A DNA stretch of 64,000 bases from Caballeronia peredens (GCA_001544595.2 FCOH02000002.1:372001-436000), one strand, 5' to 3'. Numbered from the stretch's first letter, positions 30,089 to 40,717 are shown. Notes: generated by a model not told the origin, from the sequence alone. Made by a program: numbers and translations.

Positions 30089-30420
30089 CCGAAGGCCCGT
30101 ACGTCGCGGACAAGAAAAAAGCCGCCCGGAGAGGGCGGCGCAACACGTCCGGTCACTAGGTATCCCGATTCTGCCCCTTGCAGTCCTCGCCGGGATCGGA
30201 CGTGCATGGAATCGTGAGTAGTATCGTCACTCGGGCGGGCGGCGTTCAAGCGCGGCGGTGCAGCAGTGAATTTCGCGCGTGGCGTGCGGGTTTCGCAACG
30301 GCGCGAACTTCGGCCGCGCAAAACGCAGCAGCGCGTGCGCGGTTGGCAACCCCACCCCTCGCAATCCCGTCGCTCGCCTTCCCGCCGCTCGCAACCCAAC
30401 TGAAAACCAACGCGGGTACC
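30089..30420. other. Intergenic region with a minus-strand terminator
   Basis: 332 bases. It holds a clear minus-oriented terminator at 30115-30139 and a stretch of loosely repeated CCTCGCAAYCCC units near 30350-30400. No convincing gene. Confidence 0.6.
30115..30139 (-). terminator. Intrinsic terminator in minus orientation
   Basis: GCCGCCC (30121-30127) pairs with GGGCGGC (30133-30139) around a five-base loop. On the minus strand it is followed by six T residues (30115-30120). No minus-strand gene ends nearby; the nearest is the FUSC gene whose stop is at 30763. Confidence 0.7.
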
Positions 30421-30687
30421 ATGTCGCGTTCCATCCCGACAATGCGTCACGAACCGCCTCGCCCCATGATCGACGACTCCCGCGACCCCCGCCGCCCGCA
30501 CGGTAGCCCCAAGAAAAATCCGACCCGCGCCGTCAGCGTGTTCATCGTCGTGGTGGTGCTGCTCGTGATCGGCACGGTTCTCTTCAACGCGATCCGCGAG
30601 AAACGCGAGTTCGATCAGCAGAACGCGCAACCGTCCGCCGCCAGCGATGTGCGTCCCGCAGTGCCGGCGATCGGCGCGTCGCATTGA
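30421..30687 (+). CDS. Small single-pass membrane protein
   Basis: 88 residues from ATG 30421, or 73 from ATG 30466 (MIDDSRDPRRPHG). A polar basic N-terminus is followed by one clear membrane helix (AVSVFIVVVVLLVIGTVLF) and a charged C-terminal segment rich in Gln and Ala. I do not recognise a family. It faces the FUSC gene, whose stop lies 75 bases away. Confidence 0.6.
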   Translation: MSRSIPTMRHEPPRPMIDDSRDPRRPHGSPKKNPTRAVSVFIVVVVLLVIGTVLFNAIREKREFDQQNAQPSAASDVRPAVPAIGASH

Positions 30688-30720
30688 GTGCATTAGCGCA
30701 TTGAGCGCGTTGAGCGCATC
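30681..30720. repeat. Degenerate 10-bp tandem repeat
   Basis: Overlapping copies of a GCGCATTGAG-like unit at the end of the small membrane-protein gene and just beyond. About four imperfect copies. Confidence 0.4.
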
Positions 30721-30762
30721 AGGCGGCGTCACGCCGCGAACCCGGCACGAAGTCGACCGGGC

Positions 30763-33384
30763 TCACACCGGCAAGCGGATCTGCGCGGCGTCCTTTTCGA
30801 TGAGCGTCGAGGCGGTCAGCATCTGTTTGCACTGATGCGCCAGTAATTTCAGGTCGTGCAGCGCGTCGGCGGGCAGCGACTGCGCGCGTTCGGCGGCGAC
30901 GACCATCGCGTCGAGTTCGCGCCGCAACTCCTTGAGGGCGTCGGCCTGTGCGGGCGGCGCGTCGGGCTTCGGCGCCGCCGGCAATTCGTCCTGCGCGAAC
31001 GCGAGATTGTCGCGGACCACGCCGAACGTGCGCTGGACCGGTTCGAACGGCTGGCCGTCCGCTTCATTGAGCGATTGAAACAGCGGCGCGGCGGCCGTGA
31101 TCTGCGAGGCGAGCACGTGACTCTGCACGAGCAGGTCGTTCAATTCGGCGACATACCGTTGCTGCGCCTTCGGCTCGAGCATCATGCGCTGGAACGCCTG
31201 CGCGAGATTGGCGAAGGCGATATGCACGTTCTTGCGCGCGAGCCGGTAACGATAATCGCGATCGAGCGCGGTAGCGGCGACCGTCGCGGCGGCGGAGGCG
31301 CCCTTGCTCGCCGTTGCCGCCGTGCTCTCGCCGATGCTCACCGACGACAAACGCTGCGCCGTCGCGGTCGCGGCTTTCACGGCGGAATCCGCGACCAGAT
31401 CGGGTTCGAGCGGCGGCGTGCCGGCCAATGGCTCGTTCGCCGCTTCGGCCGTCACGGCCACGGTTTGCGGGGACGTTTCGGCGACGGACGATGACGACGC
31501 CACCGCGCCCGCATTCGCATCGGCGAAGACGGCGCGGTCGATGGGCGTTTCGACCGCCGGCGCTGGCGTCGCCGTCGAAGTTGCCGTCGAACTTGCCGTT
31601 GAAAAGGTCGTTGAAGAAGCCGAAGCCGTCGAAGATGCCGCGCGCGCCTTGTCCGGCTGCGAAGCCGGTTTCGCCTTCCACAACCAACTCGCTTCCAGAT
31701 AGTTGCGCGTGGCGGCGAGCAGGTCCTTCACGAGCTTGCCCATCAGGCGATATTCCCAATAAGGGAACAGATGGCTCGCCGCAATGGCGATCGCGCAGCC
31801 GACCACGGTGTCGATCGCGCGCTCGCCGATCAGGCGCAGGCTGCCCGGCGCCAGCAGATGGAACATCAGCAACACATACGACGACGTGAACACGACGCTC
31901 GCCGCATAGTTGAAGAGCAGCAGGCTGTAGCTCATCACCATCGACGCGAACATCACGATGAGCAGGATATGCGGCTCCTTCACGAACAGAATGAGCGCGA
32001 TGGTCACCGCGCAGCCGATCGCCGTACCGATGATCCGCTGCGTATTGCGCTGCTTGGTGAGCGAATAGCCCGGCTTGAGAATGATGACGGTCGTCATCAC
32101 GATCCAGTACGCGTTGGTGAGCGGCAGCAGGCGCCCGAGCCAGAACCCGACGCCCACCGCGATCGTCACGCGCAGCGCATGGCGGAAACTGGGCGACGCC
32201 ATCGTCAGGTTCGAGAAGATCTGCATGAACGGCACGCGGCGGCTCGAAATGAAGCGCGACAGCGCGTGATCGATCTGCAATTCGGTTTCGGTCGGGCTGG
32301 CGTCGCCGCGCGTGCGCCGGCGCATCTTGTCGATCAGCCGCGTCGCGCTCCACAAGCGCCTGAACACGGCCGCCGCCGCGGTGTATGCCTCCGGATTTTT
32401 CTCCGGCAGGCCGTGCTTGCGCATCAGTTCGAGTTCATATTCGATCGCGCGCAGTTCGGCCTTCATGCTGATCTGCCGCGGCGCCGGATTGTTCTGCAGC
32501 ACGGCAAGACCGATTTCTTCCAGATCGGCGCTCGCCTTTCGCATCAGGTCGCGATAGAACACGAGCACGTCCGAGCCCGCGAACGTCTTGCGCACGAGCG
32601 GATAGTCCGTGTGCGCGCCGACGAAGAACTCGTGCAGATCCACGACGTTGATGAACAGATTGAAGAGCCGCGCGCGCCGCGCATCGAGCTTGCCGCTCTT
32701 CACTTTCGGCAGATTGCGCAGCACGATGTCGCGCGCCGCTTCCTGGCGCTCGACCGCCGCGATCTGCTTTTCGATCAGCACGCGATAGCACTCGTCGAGA
32801 TCGGCGTCGCCGTCGTAGAAGTTCGCGCGCGCGAGCAGATACTCCGCGCAACTGAAGATGCTTTCGGCGAGCGCCTGCTGCTCGATGCGATACACGAGCA
32901 GACGGCTCACGAGCGTCGCCCAGTACGTGTACCAGAGTCCGCCCACGAGAATCCACGAAGCGTTGACGAGCGCCTGCATCGGCGTGAAATGCTCTTCAAG
33001 CGTGACGACCATCATGAAGAGCGTCGCGAAGCTGATTTGCGGCCAACGATTGCCATACACGACGATCAGCGACAGCACGAAGGTCAGCGGCACGACGGTC
33101 AGCCACAGCGTCAGCGGATGCGCGGTGGCGATGCCGGTGGCGAGCGCCGCGCAGAAGCCGATCAGCGTGCACGCGAGCATCTCGTTGTGCTTGTGCTTGA
33201 GCGGCCCGGGCATGTCGACGACACATGCGCCGAGCGCGCCGGTCGCGATCGTGAAACCGAGTTCGCGATTGTGAAAGACCGTGAGCATCAGTACGGCGGG
33301 CAGCGACACGCCCAGAGCAATGCGCAAGCCGCCGAAGAAATACTGGCTGTAGATGAACTTCCTGATTTCGAACGAATAACGCAT
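30763..33384 (-). CDS. FUSC-family inner-membrane transporter
   Basis: YccS/AaeB-like fusaric-acid-resistance family protein, 873 residues. Two blocks of hydrophobic helices are visible: residues 15-180 (GGLRIALGVSLPAVLMLTVF) and about 400-545 (VGVGFWLGRLLPLTNAYWIV). A soluble domain separates them and a cytosolic C-terminal domain follows. Between about residues 570 and 705 lies a long Ala/Ser/Thr-rich low-complexity linker unusual for the family. FUSC proteins export aromatic or other organic acids; the substrate is unknown here. It is divergent from recC. Confidence 0.88.
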   Translation of the reverse strand: MRYSFEIRKFIYSQYFFGGLRIALGVSLPAVLMLTVFHNRELGFTIATGALGACVVDMPGPLKHKHNEMLACTLIGFCAALATGIATAHPLTLWLTVVPLTFVLSLIVVYGNRWPQISFATLFMMVVTLEEHFTPMQALVNASWILVGGLWYTYWATLVSRLLVYRIEQQALAESIFSCAEYLLARANFYDGDADLDECYRVLIEKQIAAVERQEAARDIVLRNLPKVKSGKLDARRARLFNLFINVVDLHEFFVGAHTDYPLVRKTFAGSDVLVFYRDLMRKASADLEEIGLAVLQNNPAPRQISMKAELRAIEYELELMRKHGLPEKNPEAYTAAAAVFRRLWSATRLIDKMRRRTRGDASPTETELQIDHALSRFISSRRVPFMQIFSNLTMASPSFRHALRVTIAVGVGFWLGRLLPLTNAYWIVMTTVIILKPGYSLTKQRNTQRIIGTAIGCAVTIALILFVKEPHILLIVMFASMVMSYSLLLFNYAASVVFTSSYVLLMFHLLAPGSLRLIGERAIDTVVGCAIAIAASHLFPYWEYRLMGKLVKDLLAATRNYLEASWLWKAKPASQPDKARAASSTASASSTTFSTASSTATSTATPAPAVETPIDRAVFADANAGAVASSSSVAETSPQTVAVTAEAANEPLAGTPPLEPDLVADSAVKAATATAQRLSSVSIGESTAATASKGASAAATVAATALDRDYRYRLARKNVHIAFANLAQAFQRMMLEPKAQQRYVAELNDLLVQSHVLASQITAAAPLFQSLNEADGQPFEPVQRTFGVVRDNLAFAQDELPAAPKPDAPPAQADALKELRRELDAMVVAAERAQSLPADALHDLKLLAHQCKQMLTASTLIEKDAAQIRLPV

Positions 33385-33599
33385 CGACTTCCTGTTTTGA
33401 CGCTCGTTGATGTCCTGATCGACGTCTGCCGGACGAAGCGAGATCGAGTCTAACCCAACTCACCGGAGCGTCGGACCTCGGCCATTCGGCCAGGTTCTCG
33501 GGAGCGCGTGCGCTTTGCTATGCTGGCGCCTGAACTTACAAAGCTTTTCATTTCGCGCCTCGGGCCGGGTTTCAGAGGCCGCCTGGCAAGGCCCATTCC

Positions 33600-36500
33600 A
33601 TGCTCGAACTCTTTTATTCGAACCGTCATGAGACGCTCGCCGCCGCGCTCTTCGAGGACCTCGACGCATTCGCGATGCGCGAGAGCGACCCGTTCGCGCG
33701 CGAGACCGTCATCGTGCCGAGCGCAGCCGTGCGGCGGCGGCTCGAACTCGACATGGCCGAGCGCTTCGGCATCTGCGCGAACGTCGATTTCTGCTATCTC
33801 GCGCAATGGCTGTGGGCGCAGATCGGGCGCGTCTTGCCTGTCGCGCCGCATTCGCCGTTCGCGCCGGACCGGCTCGCGTGGCGTTGCTACCGGCTGTTCG
33901 GCGATCCGTCGTTCGGCGATTCGGCGCGTCTGTCCACCTACCTCGGCGCCGCCGACGATTCGATGCGCTACGAACTCGCGCGCCGCATCGCCACGGTGTT
34001 CGATCACTATCTGACATACCGGCCCGAGTGGCTCCTGCACTGGCAGGCGGGCGGCTCGATTCTCGCGGACGTGCCGGGCGCGCTCGCCGGGGCCGACGCA
34101 ACGGGTCCGCGTCTCGCGGGCGCGAACGACATCCAGCGCGAGGACGAACGCTGGCAGGCTACGCTGTGGCGTGCGCTGCTCGCGGACCTCGCCCGCGACG
34201 CCGACGCCGACGGCAACGGGCACGACCCGACGCCGCCCGCATACCGCTTTCTGGCCGATGCGCCCACGCTCGATCTCGACGCCGCCATGCGCGCGCAATG
34301 GCCGCGCCGCATCAGCGTGTTCGCGTTGCCGACCATGCCGCCGCTGCATATCGCGCTGCTGCGCGAACTGTCGCGCTGGATCGACGTGCGGGTGTATGCC
34401 GTGAATCCTTGCCGCGAGTTCTGGTTCGACATCGTGAGCGAGGCGCGCGTCGAACAACTGGAACTGAAGGGCGAGGCGGACTATCAGGAAGTCGGTCATC
34501 CGCTGCTCGCGGAGTGGGGCCGGCAGACGCAGGCGCAGCTTCACATGCTGCACGAACTGACCGAGCGCGCGGCGTCCGGCGAGCGCCAGCTATTCGAAGA
34601 CAATCCCGCGCCGACCTGGCTCGCGCGCCTGCAGAACGGCATCCTCGCGCTCGACGACGAGAACGCCGAGCCGCAGCCGGACGCGATCGTCGCGAACGGA
34701 ATCGAGGTGCACGTGTGCCATAGCCTGTCGCGCCAGCTCGAAGTGCTGCACGACCGGCTGCTCGACATGTTCGATGAAATCGAGGGGCTCGAGCCATCGG
34801 ACGTGCTCGTCGCGTTTCCGGATCTGGCAGTTGCGGGTCCGCTCATCGACGGCATTTTCGGCACCGCGCCCGCGGGCGCGAGCAACGAACGCCGGCGCAT
34901 TCCGTATCGGATCACCGGGCTGCCGCCGTCGCAGGCGAATCCCGTCGCGCGCGCGTTGCTCGACTGGCTCGCGCTCACCGAGCGCAGCGTCGGCGCGCCG
35001 GAGCTCGTCGAATGGCTGCGCGTCGATGCAATCGCGGCGCGTTACGGCATCGATGCCGCCGCGCTCGAAACCGCGCAGGCCTGGCTCGCGGACGCGGGCG
35101 CGCGGCGCGGCCTGCGTCCGGACGAAGTCACGGCCGACGACGTCCCGGCCGCGCGTCACACTTTCGCCGATGCCCTGACGCGTCTCTATCTCGGCTACGC
35201 GCTGCCGGAGGGCGGCGCGCCGGTCGCGGAATGGCTGCCCATCGAAGGCGCGAACGGCTCGGACGCGGAGTTGCTCGGCCGTCTCACGCGCTTCGTCGAC
35301 GATATCGACGCATTCGCCGAGCGCATCGCGACGCCGCGCACGGCACGCGCCTGGAGCGAACTGCTGCTCGATGCGCTCGAACGTTTCTTCGATCCGGGCG
35401 TCGCGTTCACCGACAGCATCGGCGACGTTCGCCGCGCGGTCGATGCACTCGTCCTCGCGATGGACGAAGGCGCGGGCGCAACCGACGTGTCGGCGGCCGT
35501 GATCCGCACCGCGCTCACCGACACGCTCGACGATCCCGCGCGCGGCGGCGTGCCGTGGGGCGGCGTCACGTTTTCCTCGCTGACGAGCCTGCGCGGCCTG
35601 CCGTATCGGGTGGTGTGTCTGCTCGGCATGGACGACGGCATGCTGCCGAGCCTCACGCGCGCCGACGAGTTCGATCTGATGGCGCGCTTCGGCAAGCTCG
35701 GCGACCGTCAGCGGCGCGACGACGAGCGCAACCTGTTCCTCGATCTCGTGCTCGCCGCGCGCGACCGCCTGCTGATCGCGTACACCGGCCGCAGCATCCG
35801 CGACAACGCCGTGCTGCCGCCCGCCGCGCTGATCGACGAGCTGCTCGACTATCTGGCGCAGTCGGTCGCGGGCCGGCACGCCGGGCCGGACGACATCGAA
35901 AAAGCGCGCGCGCGTTTCGTGTTCGAGCATCCGTTGCAGCCGTATGCGTCCGAATATTTTCATCCGCGAGGCAGGCTTTTCACTTACGAACCCGAGCGCG
36001 CCGAACTCGCCCGCGCGCTGGAGTCGGGCAGGACGCAGCCCGCAGCGCCGTTCTTCTCCGCGCCGTTGCCGCCGGAAGATGATGTGCAGACCGTCGCGTT
36101 CGACGACTTCGTGCGCTTCTGGCGCCATCCTGCACGTGCGCTGCTGCGTGAGCGCCTCGGCATCGCGCTCGTCGATGCGGAAGGCGAACTCGACGACACC
36201 GAGCCGTTCGAACTCGGCTTCGCGGGCCGCGATGCGCTCGCCGCTCGCGTGCTGCCTGCGCTGCTGGAAGCGGCGGAAGACGGAGAGCGCGCCGTCCGCG
36301 AACGCGCCCGGCACATCGCGCGCGCGAGTCCCGAAATGCCCGGCGGCGCGACGGGCGGCGTGTGGCAGGCGCGCGAACTGCATGCGCTCGGTCAGCTGGC
36401 CGAGCGTGTGCGCGCGTCGACTTCGGAGGGCGCGGGGCGGCTGCCGTTCTCGCTCGATCTCGCGCCGCGCTGGCCCGACACGGAAGGCATCGCGTTGTTC

Positions 36501-37013
36501 GGCGCCCATGACGACGCGCTCGTCGACGAACGGCCGATGACGCTCGTCGGCACGCTCAATCGCCTGACGCCGCAAGGGCAGGTGATCTATCGCTACGACT
36601 CCCCGCGCGCGCGTGATTACCTGTCCGCGTGGCTCGCGCATCTCGCGTATTGCGCGGCGCTTCCCGACGGCCCGCGCCGCACGGTCTGGCACGGGCGCGG
36701 CGCGCAGGCGGCGGATTTCGAGCTCGCGCCCGTTGCCGATCCGCTCGCGCATCTCGCCGCGCTCGCAGCGCTCTATCGCGCGGGGCGGCGCATGCCGCTG
36801 CGGTTCTTCCCGAAGAGCGCCTGGCTCAAGACCACCGAAGGCGACGCGAAGGCGCAGTCCGCGTGGGAATCCGATCGCACGCGCGCCGAATCCGACGACC
36901 CCGTGTTTCGCATCGCGTATCGCGGCGCGGCTCCCGCGCTCGACGACGCCTTCGCCGCGCTCGCGCGCATCGTGTATGCGCCGCTCGTGCAACATCTGCG
37001 GAGCGGCGCATGA
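33600..37013 (+). CDS. recC: Exodeoxyribonuclease V gamma subunit RecC
   Basis: RecC subunit of RecBCD, which scans for Chi and splits the strands during double-strand-break repair; 1137 residues. The N-terminus MLELFYSNRHETLAAALF, FALPTMPPLHIALLRELSRW, PYRVVCLLGMDDGMLPS and LNRLTPQGQVIYRYDSPR are all RecC-type segments. It is followed immediately by recB with an ATGA overlap, giving the order recC-recB-recD. Confidence 0.95.
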   Translation: MLELFYSNRHETLAAALFEDLDAFAMRESDPFARETVIVPSAAVRRRLELDMAERFGICANVDFCYLAQWLWAQIGRVLPVAPHSPFAPDRLAWRCYRLFGDPSFGDSARLSTYLGAADDSMRYELARRIATVFDHYLTYRPEWLLHWQAGGSILADVPGALAGADATGPRLAGANDIQREDERWQATLWRALLADLARDADADGNGHDPTPPAYRFLADAPTLDLDAAMRAQWPRRISVFALPTMPPLHIALLRELSRWIDVRVYAVNPCREFWFDIVSEARVEQLELKGEADYQEVGHPLLAEWGRQTQAQLHMLHELTERAASGERQLFEDNPAPTWLARLQNGILALDDENAEPQPDAIVANGIEVHVCHSLSRQLEVLHDRLLDMFDEIEGLEPSDVLVAFPDLAVAGPLIDGIFGTAPAGASNERRRIPYRITGLPPSQANPVARALLDWLALTERSVGAPELVEWLRVDAIAARYGIDAAALETAQAWLADAGARRGLRPDEVTADDVPAARHTFADALTRLYLGYALPEGGAPVAEWLPIEGANGSDAELLGRLTRFVDDIDAFAERIATPRTARAWSELLLDALERFFDPGVAFTDSIGDVRRAVDALVLAMDEGAGATDVSAAVIRTALTDTLDDPARGGVPWGGVTFSSLTSLRGLPYRVVCLLGMDDGMLPSLTRADEFDLMARFGKLGDRQRRDDERNLFLDLVLAARDRLLIAYTGRSIRDNAVLPPAALIDELLDYLAQSVAGRHAGPDDIEKARARFVFEHPLQPYASEYFHPRGRLFTYEPERAELARALESGRTQPAAPFFSAPLPPEDDVQTVAFDDFVRFWRHPARALLRERLGIALVDAEGELDDTEPFELGFAGRDALAARVLPALLEAAEDGERAVRERARHIARASPEMPGGATGGVWQARELHALGQLAERVRASTSEGAGRLPFSLDLAPRWPDTEGIALFGAHDDALVDERPMTLVGTLNRLTPQGQVIYRYDSPRARDYLSAWLAHLAYCAALPDGPRRTVWHGRGAQAADFELAPVADPLAHLAALAALYRAGRRMPLRFFPKSAWLKTTEGDAKAQSAWESDRTRAESDDPVFRIAYRGAAPALDDAFAALARIVYAPLVQHLRSGA

Positions 37014-40000
37014 CGCAACCGACAACCTCCGTGGACGCCTTCGCCGTGCAGGAACTCGACGTCTTCTCCTGCGCGCTCGACGGCGTGAACCAGATCGAAG
37101 CTTCCGCCGGCACGGGCAAGACCTGGAACATCTGCGCGTTGTACGTGCGGCTGCTGCTCGAGAAGCGTCTTTCCGTCGAACAGATTCTGGTCGTCACGTT
37201 CACCAAAGCCGCGACCGCCGAGCTGCACGAACGCATTCGCTCGCGCCTCGCGGGCGTCGCGCATGCCATCGAGAATGGCGACGCGGCAGGCGACCCGTTC
37301 ATCGAGCGCCTCTTCGACACCACGCTCGCCGATATCGACGCCGACGAAGCCGTGAAGCGTCTGCGCATCGCGCTGTCCACTTTCGATCAGGCCGCGATCC
37401 ACACGATTCACGCGTTCTGTCAGCGCGCGCTGCAGGAAGCGCCGTTCGCCGCCGCGATGCCGTTCGCTCTCGACATGGAAGCCGACGACAGCGCGCTGCG
37501 CTTCGAACTCGCGGCCGACTTCTGGCGCGAGCGCGTGGAGCCGGCGGCGGCGCGCACGCCGTCGTTCGCGTCGTGGCTCGTCGCGAAGGGCGCGGGGCCC
37601 GCATCGCTCGACGCGCAACTGGCGCGCCGTCTCAAAAAGCCGCTCGCCGCGCTGCGTTTCGGCGATACGGCGGCAGTCGCTGCCGCCGACATGCAGGCGC
37701 TCTTCGACCAGGCATGCGCGCTGTGGAACGCCGAGCGCGACGCCATCGCGAAGCTGCTGTTCGACGCCGAGGCGATCCTCAGCAAGACGACGCACAAGCG
37801 CACGATCATCGACGCCGCCATCGACGCGTGGCACGCGTACTTCGCGGAAGCGGACTGTCACGCGCCGCCGCCCAAGGAAGCGCTCAAGCTTACTGCGAGC
37901 GCGCTCGCGAAGGGCACGAAGAGCAAGAACACACCGCCCGCGCACGCGTTCTTCGATCACGCCGATCTGCTCGCCGCGTCCGCGGCCGCCGCCGAGGCGT
38001 CACAGCGCGCGCTGTGGCTCGACATCGTGCGCGCGTGGCTCGACTACGCGCCCGCCGAACTCGCCGCCCGCAAGCGCGCGCGCCGCGTCGTCTCGTTCGA
38101 CGATCTGCTCTCGAACCTGCACCACGCGCTCGTCAGACACGCGTGGCTCGCCGATGCCTTGCGCGCGCGCTATCCGGCCGCGCTCATCGACGAATTCCAG
38201 GACACGGATCCTTTGCAGTACGCGATCTTCAAACGCGTGTTCGCGCCGCACGGGCCGCTGTTCCTCGTTGGCGATCCTAAGCAGGCCATCTACAGTTTCC
38301 GCGCCGCCGATCTCCACACGTATCTCGCCGCGCGCGACAGTGCGAGCGCGCGTTACACGCTCGCCGTGAACCAGCGTTCTACGCCGACGATCATCGACGC
38401 GTGCAATCGCATCTTCGGGGCGAATCCGTCGGCATTCATTCTGGACGGGCTCGAGTATCAGCCGGTGCGCGCCGGCACGCGTCAGCGCGGACCGTTCATC
38501 GACCGAACGCCTGCGGCGGCCTATGCCGACATGGCGGATTTCTGCGTGTGGATGCTGCCGCACGGCGAATCGGCGCTTGCCAAGACCCGCGCCCAGCGCG
38601 AGGCCGCCGAAGCGTGCGCGGCCGAGATCGCGCGGCTCTTGCGCGGCGCGCAGCGGGGCGAGGTGAACATCGGCGCCAAGCCGCTGTCGGCGGGCGATAT
38701 CGCCGTGCTCGTGCAGACGCACCGGCAGGGCAGCCTGGTCAAACGCGTGCTCGCGGCGTGGGGCATCGGCAGCGTGGAGCTCGCGCAGGCGTCCGTATTC
38801 GGCTCGCCCGATGCCGAGCAGATCGAGCGCGTGCTCGCGGCTATCGATACGCCCGGCGACCTGCGCCGTCTGCGCGCCGCGCTCGCGACCGACTGGTTCG
38901 GGCTCGATTCGGCCGCGCTCTGGCGCCTCGAACACGCGGACGCGGCCGATCCCGGCGGCGACGCGCTCGACTCGACAAGCTGGGTCGAGCGCTTCTCGCG
39001 CTATCGCACGATCTGGCACGAGCGCGGTTTCGCCGTGATGTGGCGCACGCTCGCGCGCGAGCTGTCGATCGCCACGCGCCTCGTCGCCCGCGCCGACGGT
39101 GAGCGCAGGCTCACCAACGTGAATCATCTCGCCGAACTCCTGCAGGCGCGCTCGGCCGAGCAGCCGGGTATCGCGCCCACGCTGCGCTGGCTCGCCGCAC
39201 AGCGCGAACAGCAAGGCGGCGGCGAGGAAGCCCAGCTGCGTCTCGAATCCGATCGCAATCTCGTGCAGATCGTGACCGTGCACAAGTCGAAAGGGCTCGA
39301 ATACGCGGTCGTGTTCTGTCCGTTCCTGAACGACGGCGCGTTGCGCGAGCCCGCGAAAACGGGCTTGCCCGACGCGCGCGAATATCACGACGACGCGGGC
39401 GAAGCTGTGCTGCATTACGGCATCGAAGGCGACGAAGACGATCACGTGAGCGCGGCCATCGCGCGCGAACAGGCGGCCGAGCGGGCGCGTCTCGTCTATG
39501 TCGCGCTGACGCGGGCGGTGTTTCGCTGTTACGTCGTCGCGGGGTTTTATCTGTCGAACCGGTCGACGAAGGAATCGCGCCGCAGCGTGCTCAACTGGCT
39601 CGTCGCGGGTCGGGGCCAGACGTTCGACGCGTTCTGCGACGCGCCGCCCGAAGAAGCGGAGATCGTCGCGGCGTGGAACGCACTTGGTGGGGAAGATGAC
39701 AATGAAGCGATCGGCGTCGCGCCGCTGCCGGTGATCGACGCGCGCGAGCCGCTCGTCGCGGATGCTTCGAACGAGCATGAGATCGCCGCGCGCACCAACC
39801 GGCGGATTTTGCGCGACCGCTGGCGCATGGCGAGCTTCAGTTCGCTGATCGCAGCCGGCGCGCGCGACGAAGCGAACCAGACGCAGCCGGCCGAGGCGCG
39901 CCCTGATCACGACGAACTCGTCGCACTCGCCGAAACGATGCCGGCGCAGGCAACTTCGCGCGACGAAGCGCCGCTCGCCGCCGACGACATCCTCGCGTTT

Positions 40001-40717
40001 CCGCGCGGCGCCGCGGCGGGCGAATGTCTGCATCGCATGTACGAACTCGCCGATTTCACGGAGCCCTCGGGCTGGGCCGCCGCCGTCGAGCGGGCGCTTC
40101 ACGAGCATCCGACGCCCGCGCCCGACGCACTCGCGCCGCGCCTGCGGCCGATGATGCTGTGTCTTCTCGCGGACACCGTCGTCACCGAAATCGCGCCGGG
40201 CATGCAACTGCGCGACATCGCGACGACGCGCCGCATGAACGAACTGGAGTTTCTGTTCCCGGCGCAATCGCTCGATTTCGCGGCGCTGCGGCGCGTGCTC
40301 GGCGCGCACGGTTTTCCCGACGTCGCGCTGGAGACGGGCGCGCTGCGGGGCTTCATCAAGGGCTTCATCGACATGATCGTCGAGCACGACGGGCGCTACT
40401 GGATCATCGACTGGAAGTCGAATCATCTGGGCGACACCGCATCCGACTACGCCGCCGCGCCGCTCGCCGACGCGATGGCCAGCCACGCCTATCACCTTCA
40501 GGCGCTGATTTACGTGGTCGCGCTGCATCGTTATTTGCGCGCGCGGCTGGCCGGTTACGCGTATGACACGCATATCGGCGGTTATCTCTACCTGTTCGTG
40601 CGCGGCGTGCGTCCCGACTGGCGCGACGGCGAGCGGGCAAGCGGCGTGCATCGCGGGCGGCCGCCGCTCGAACTGGTCGAAGCGCTCGACCGGCTGATGT
40701 CGGGAGGTGCGGCATGA
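37010..40717 (+). CDS. recB: Exodeoxyribonuclease V beta subunit RecB
   Basis: RecB helicase-nuclease of RecBCD; 1235 residues from ATG 37010, which overlaps the recC stop as ATGA. Walker A is ASAGTGKTWNI (near residue 30) and Walker B lies in ALIDEFQDTDPLQY. Motif III-like FLVGDPKQAIYSFRAADLHT and the late helicase motif VTVHKSKGLEYAVVF follow. The C-terminal nuclease domain shows GFIKGFIDMIVEHDGRYWII followed by DWKSNH, the D-x-K catalytic pattern. The longer frame to 36629 runs inside recC and is not used. Confidence 0.96.
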   Translation: MTQPTTSVDAFAVQELDVFSCALDGVNQIEASAGTGKTWNICALYVRLLLEKRLSVEQILVVTFTKAATAELHERIRSRLAGVAHAIENGDAAGDPFIERLFDTTLADIDADEAVKRLRIALSTFDQAAIHTIHAFCQRALQEAPFAAAMPFALDMEADDSALRFELAADFWRERVEPAAARTPSFASWLVAKGAGPASLDAQLARRLKKPLAALRFGDTAAVAAADMQALFDQACALWNAERDAIAKLLFDAEAILSKTTHKRTIIDAAIDAWHAYFAEADCHAPPPKEALKLTASALAKGTKSKNTPPAHAFFDHADLLAASAAAAEASQRALWLDIVRAWLDYAPAELAARKRARRVVSFDDLLSNLHHALVRHAWLADALRARYPAALIDEFQDTDPLQYAIFKRVFAPHGPLFLVGDPKQAIYSFRAADLHTYLAARDSASARYTLAVNQRSTPTIIDACNRIFGANPSAFILDGLEYQPVRAGTRQRGPFIDRTPAAAYADMADFCVWMLPHGESALAKTRAQREAAEACAAEIARLLRGAQRGEVNIGAKPLSAGDIAVLVQTHRQGSLVKRVLAAWGIGSVELAQASVFGSPDAEQIERVLAAIDTPGDLRRLRAALATDWFGLDSAALWRLEHADAADPGGDALDSTSWVERFSRYRTIWHERGFAVMWRTLARELSIATRLVARADGERRLTNVNHLAELLQARSAEQPGIAPTLRWLAAQREQQGGGEEAQLRLESDRNLVQIVTVHKSKGLEYAVVFCPFLNDGALREPAKTGLPDAREYHDDAGEAVLHYGIEGDEDDHVSAAIAREQAAERARLVYVALTRAVFRCYVVAGFYLSNRSTKESRRSVLNWLVAGRGQTFDAFCDAPPEEAEIVAAWNALGGEDDNEAIGVAPLPVIDAREPLVADASNEHEIAARTNRRILRDRWRMASFSSLIAAGARDEANQTQPAEARPDHDELVALAETMPAQATSRDEAPLAADDILAFPRGAAAGECLHRMYELADFTEPSGWAAAVERALHEHPTPAPDALAPRLRPMMLCLLADTVVTEIAPGMQLRDIATTRRMNELEFLFPAQSLDFAALRRVLGAHGFPDVALETGALRGFIKGFIDMIVEHDGRYWIIDWKSNHLGDTASDYAAAPLADAMASHAYHLQALIYVVALHRYLRARLAGYAYDTHIGGYLYLFVRGVRPDWRDGERASGVHRGRPPLELVEALDRLMSGGAA

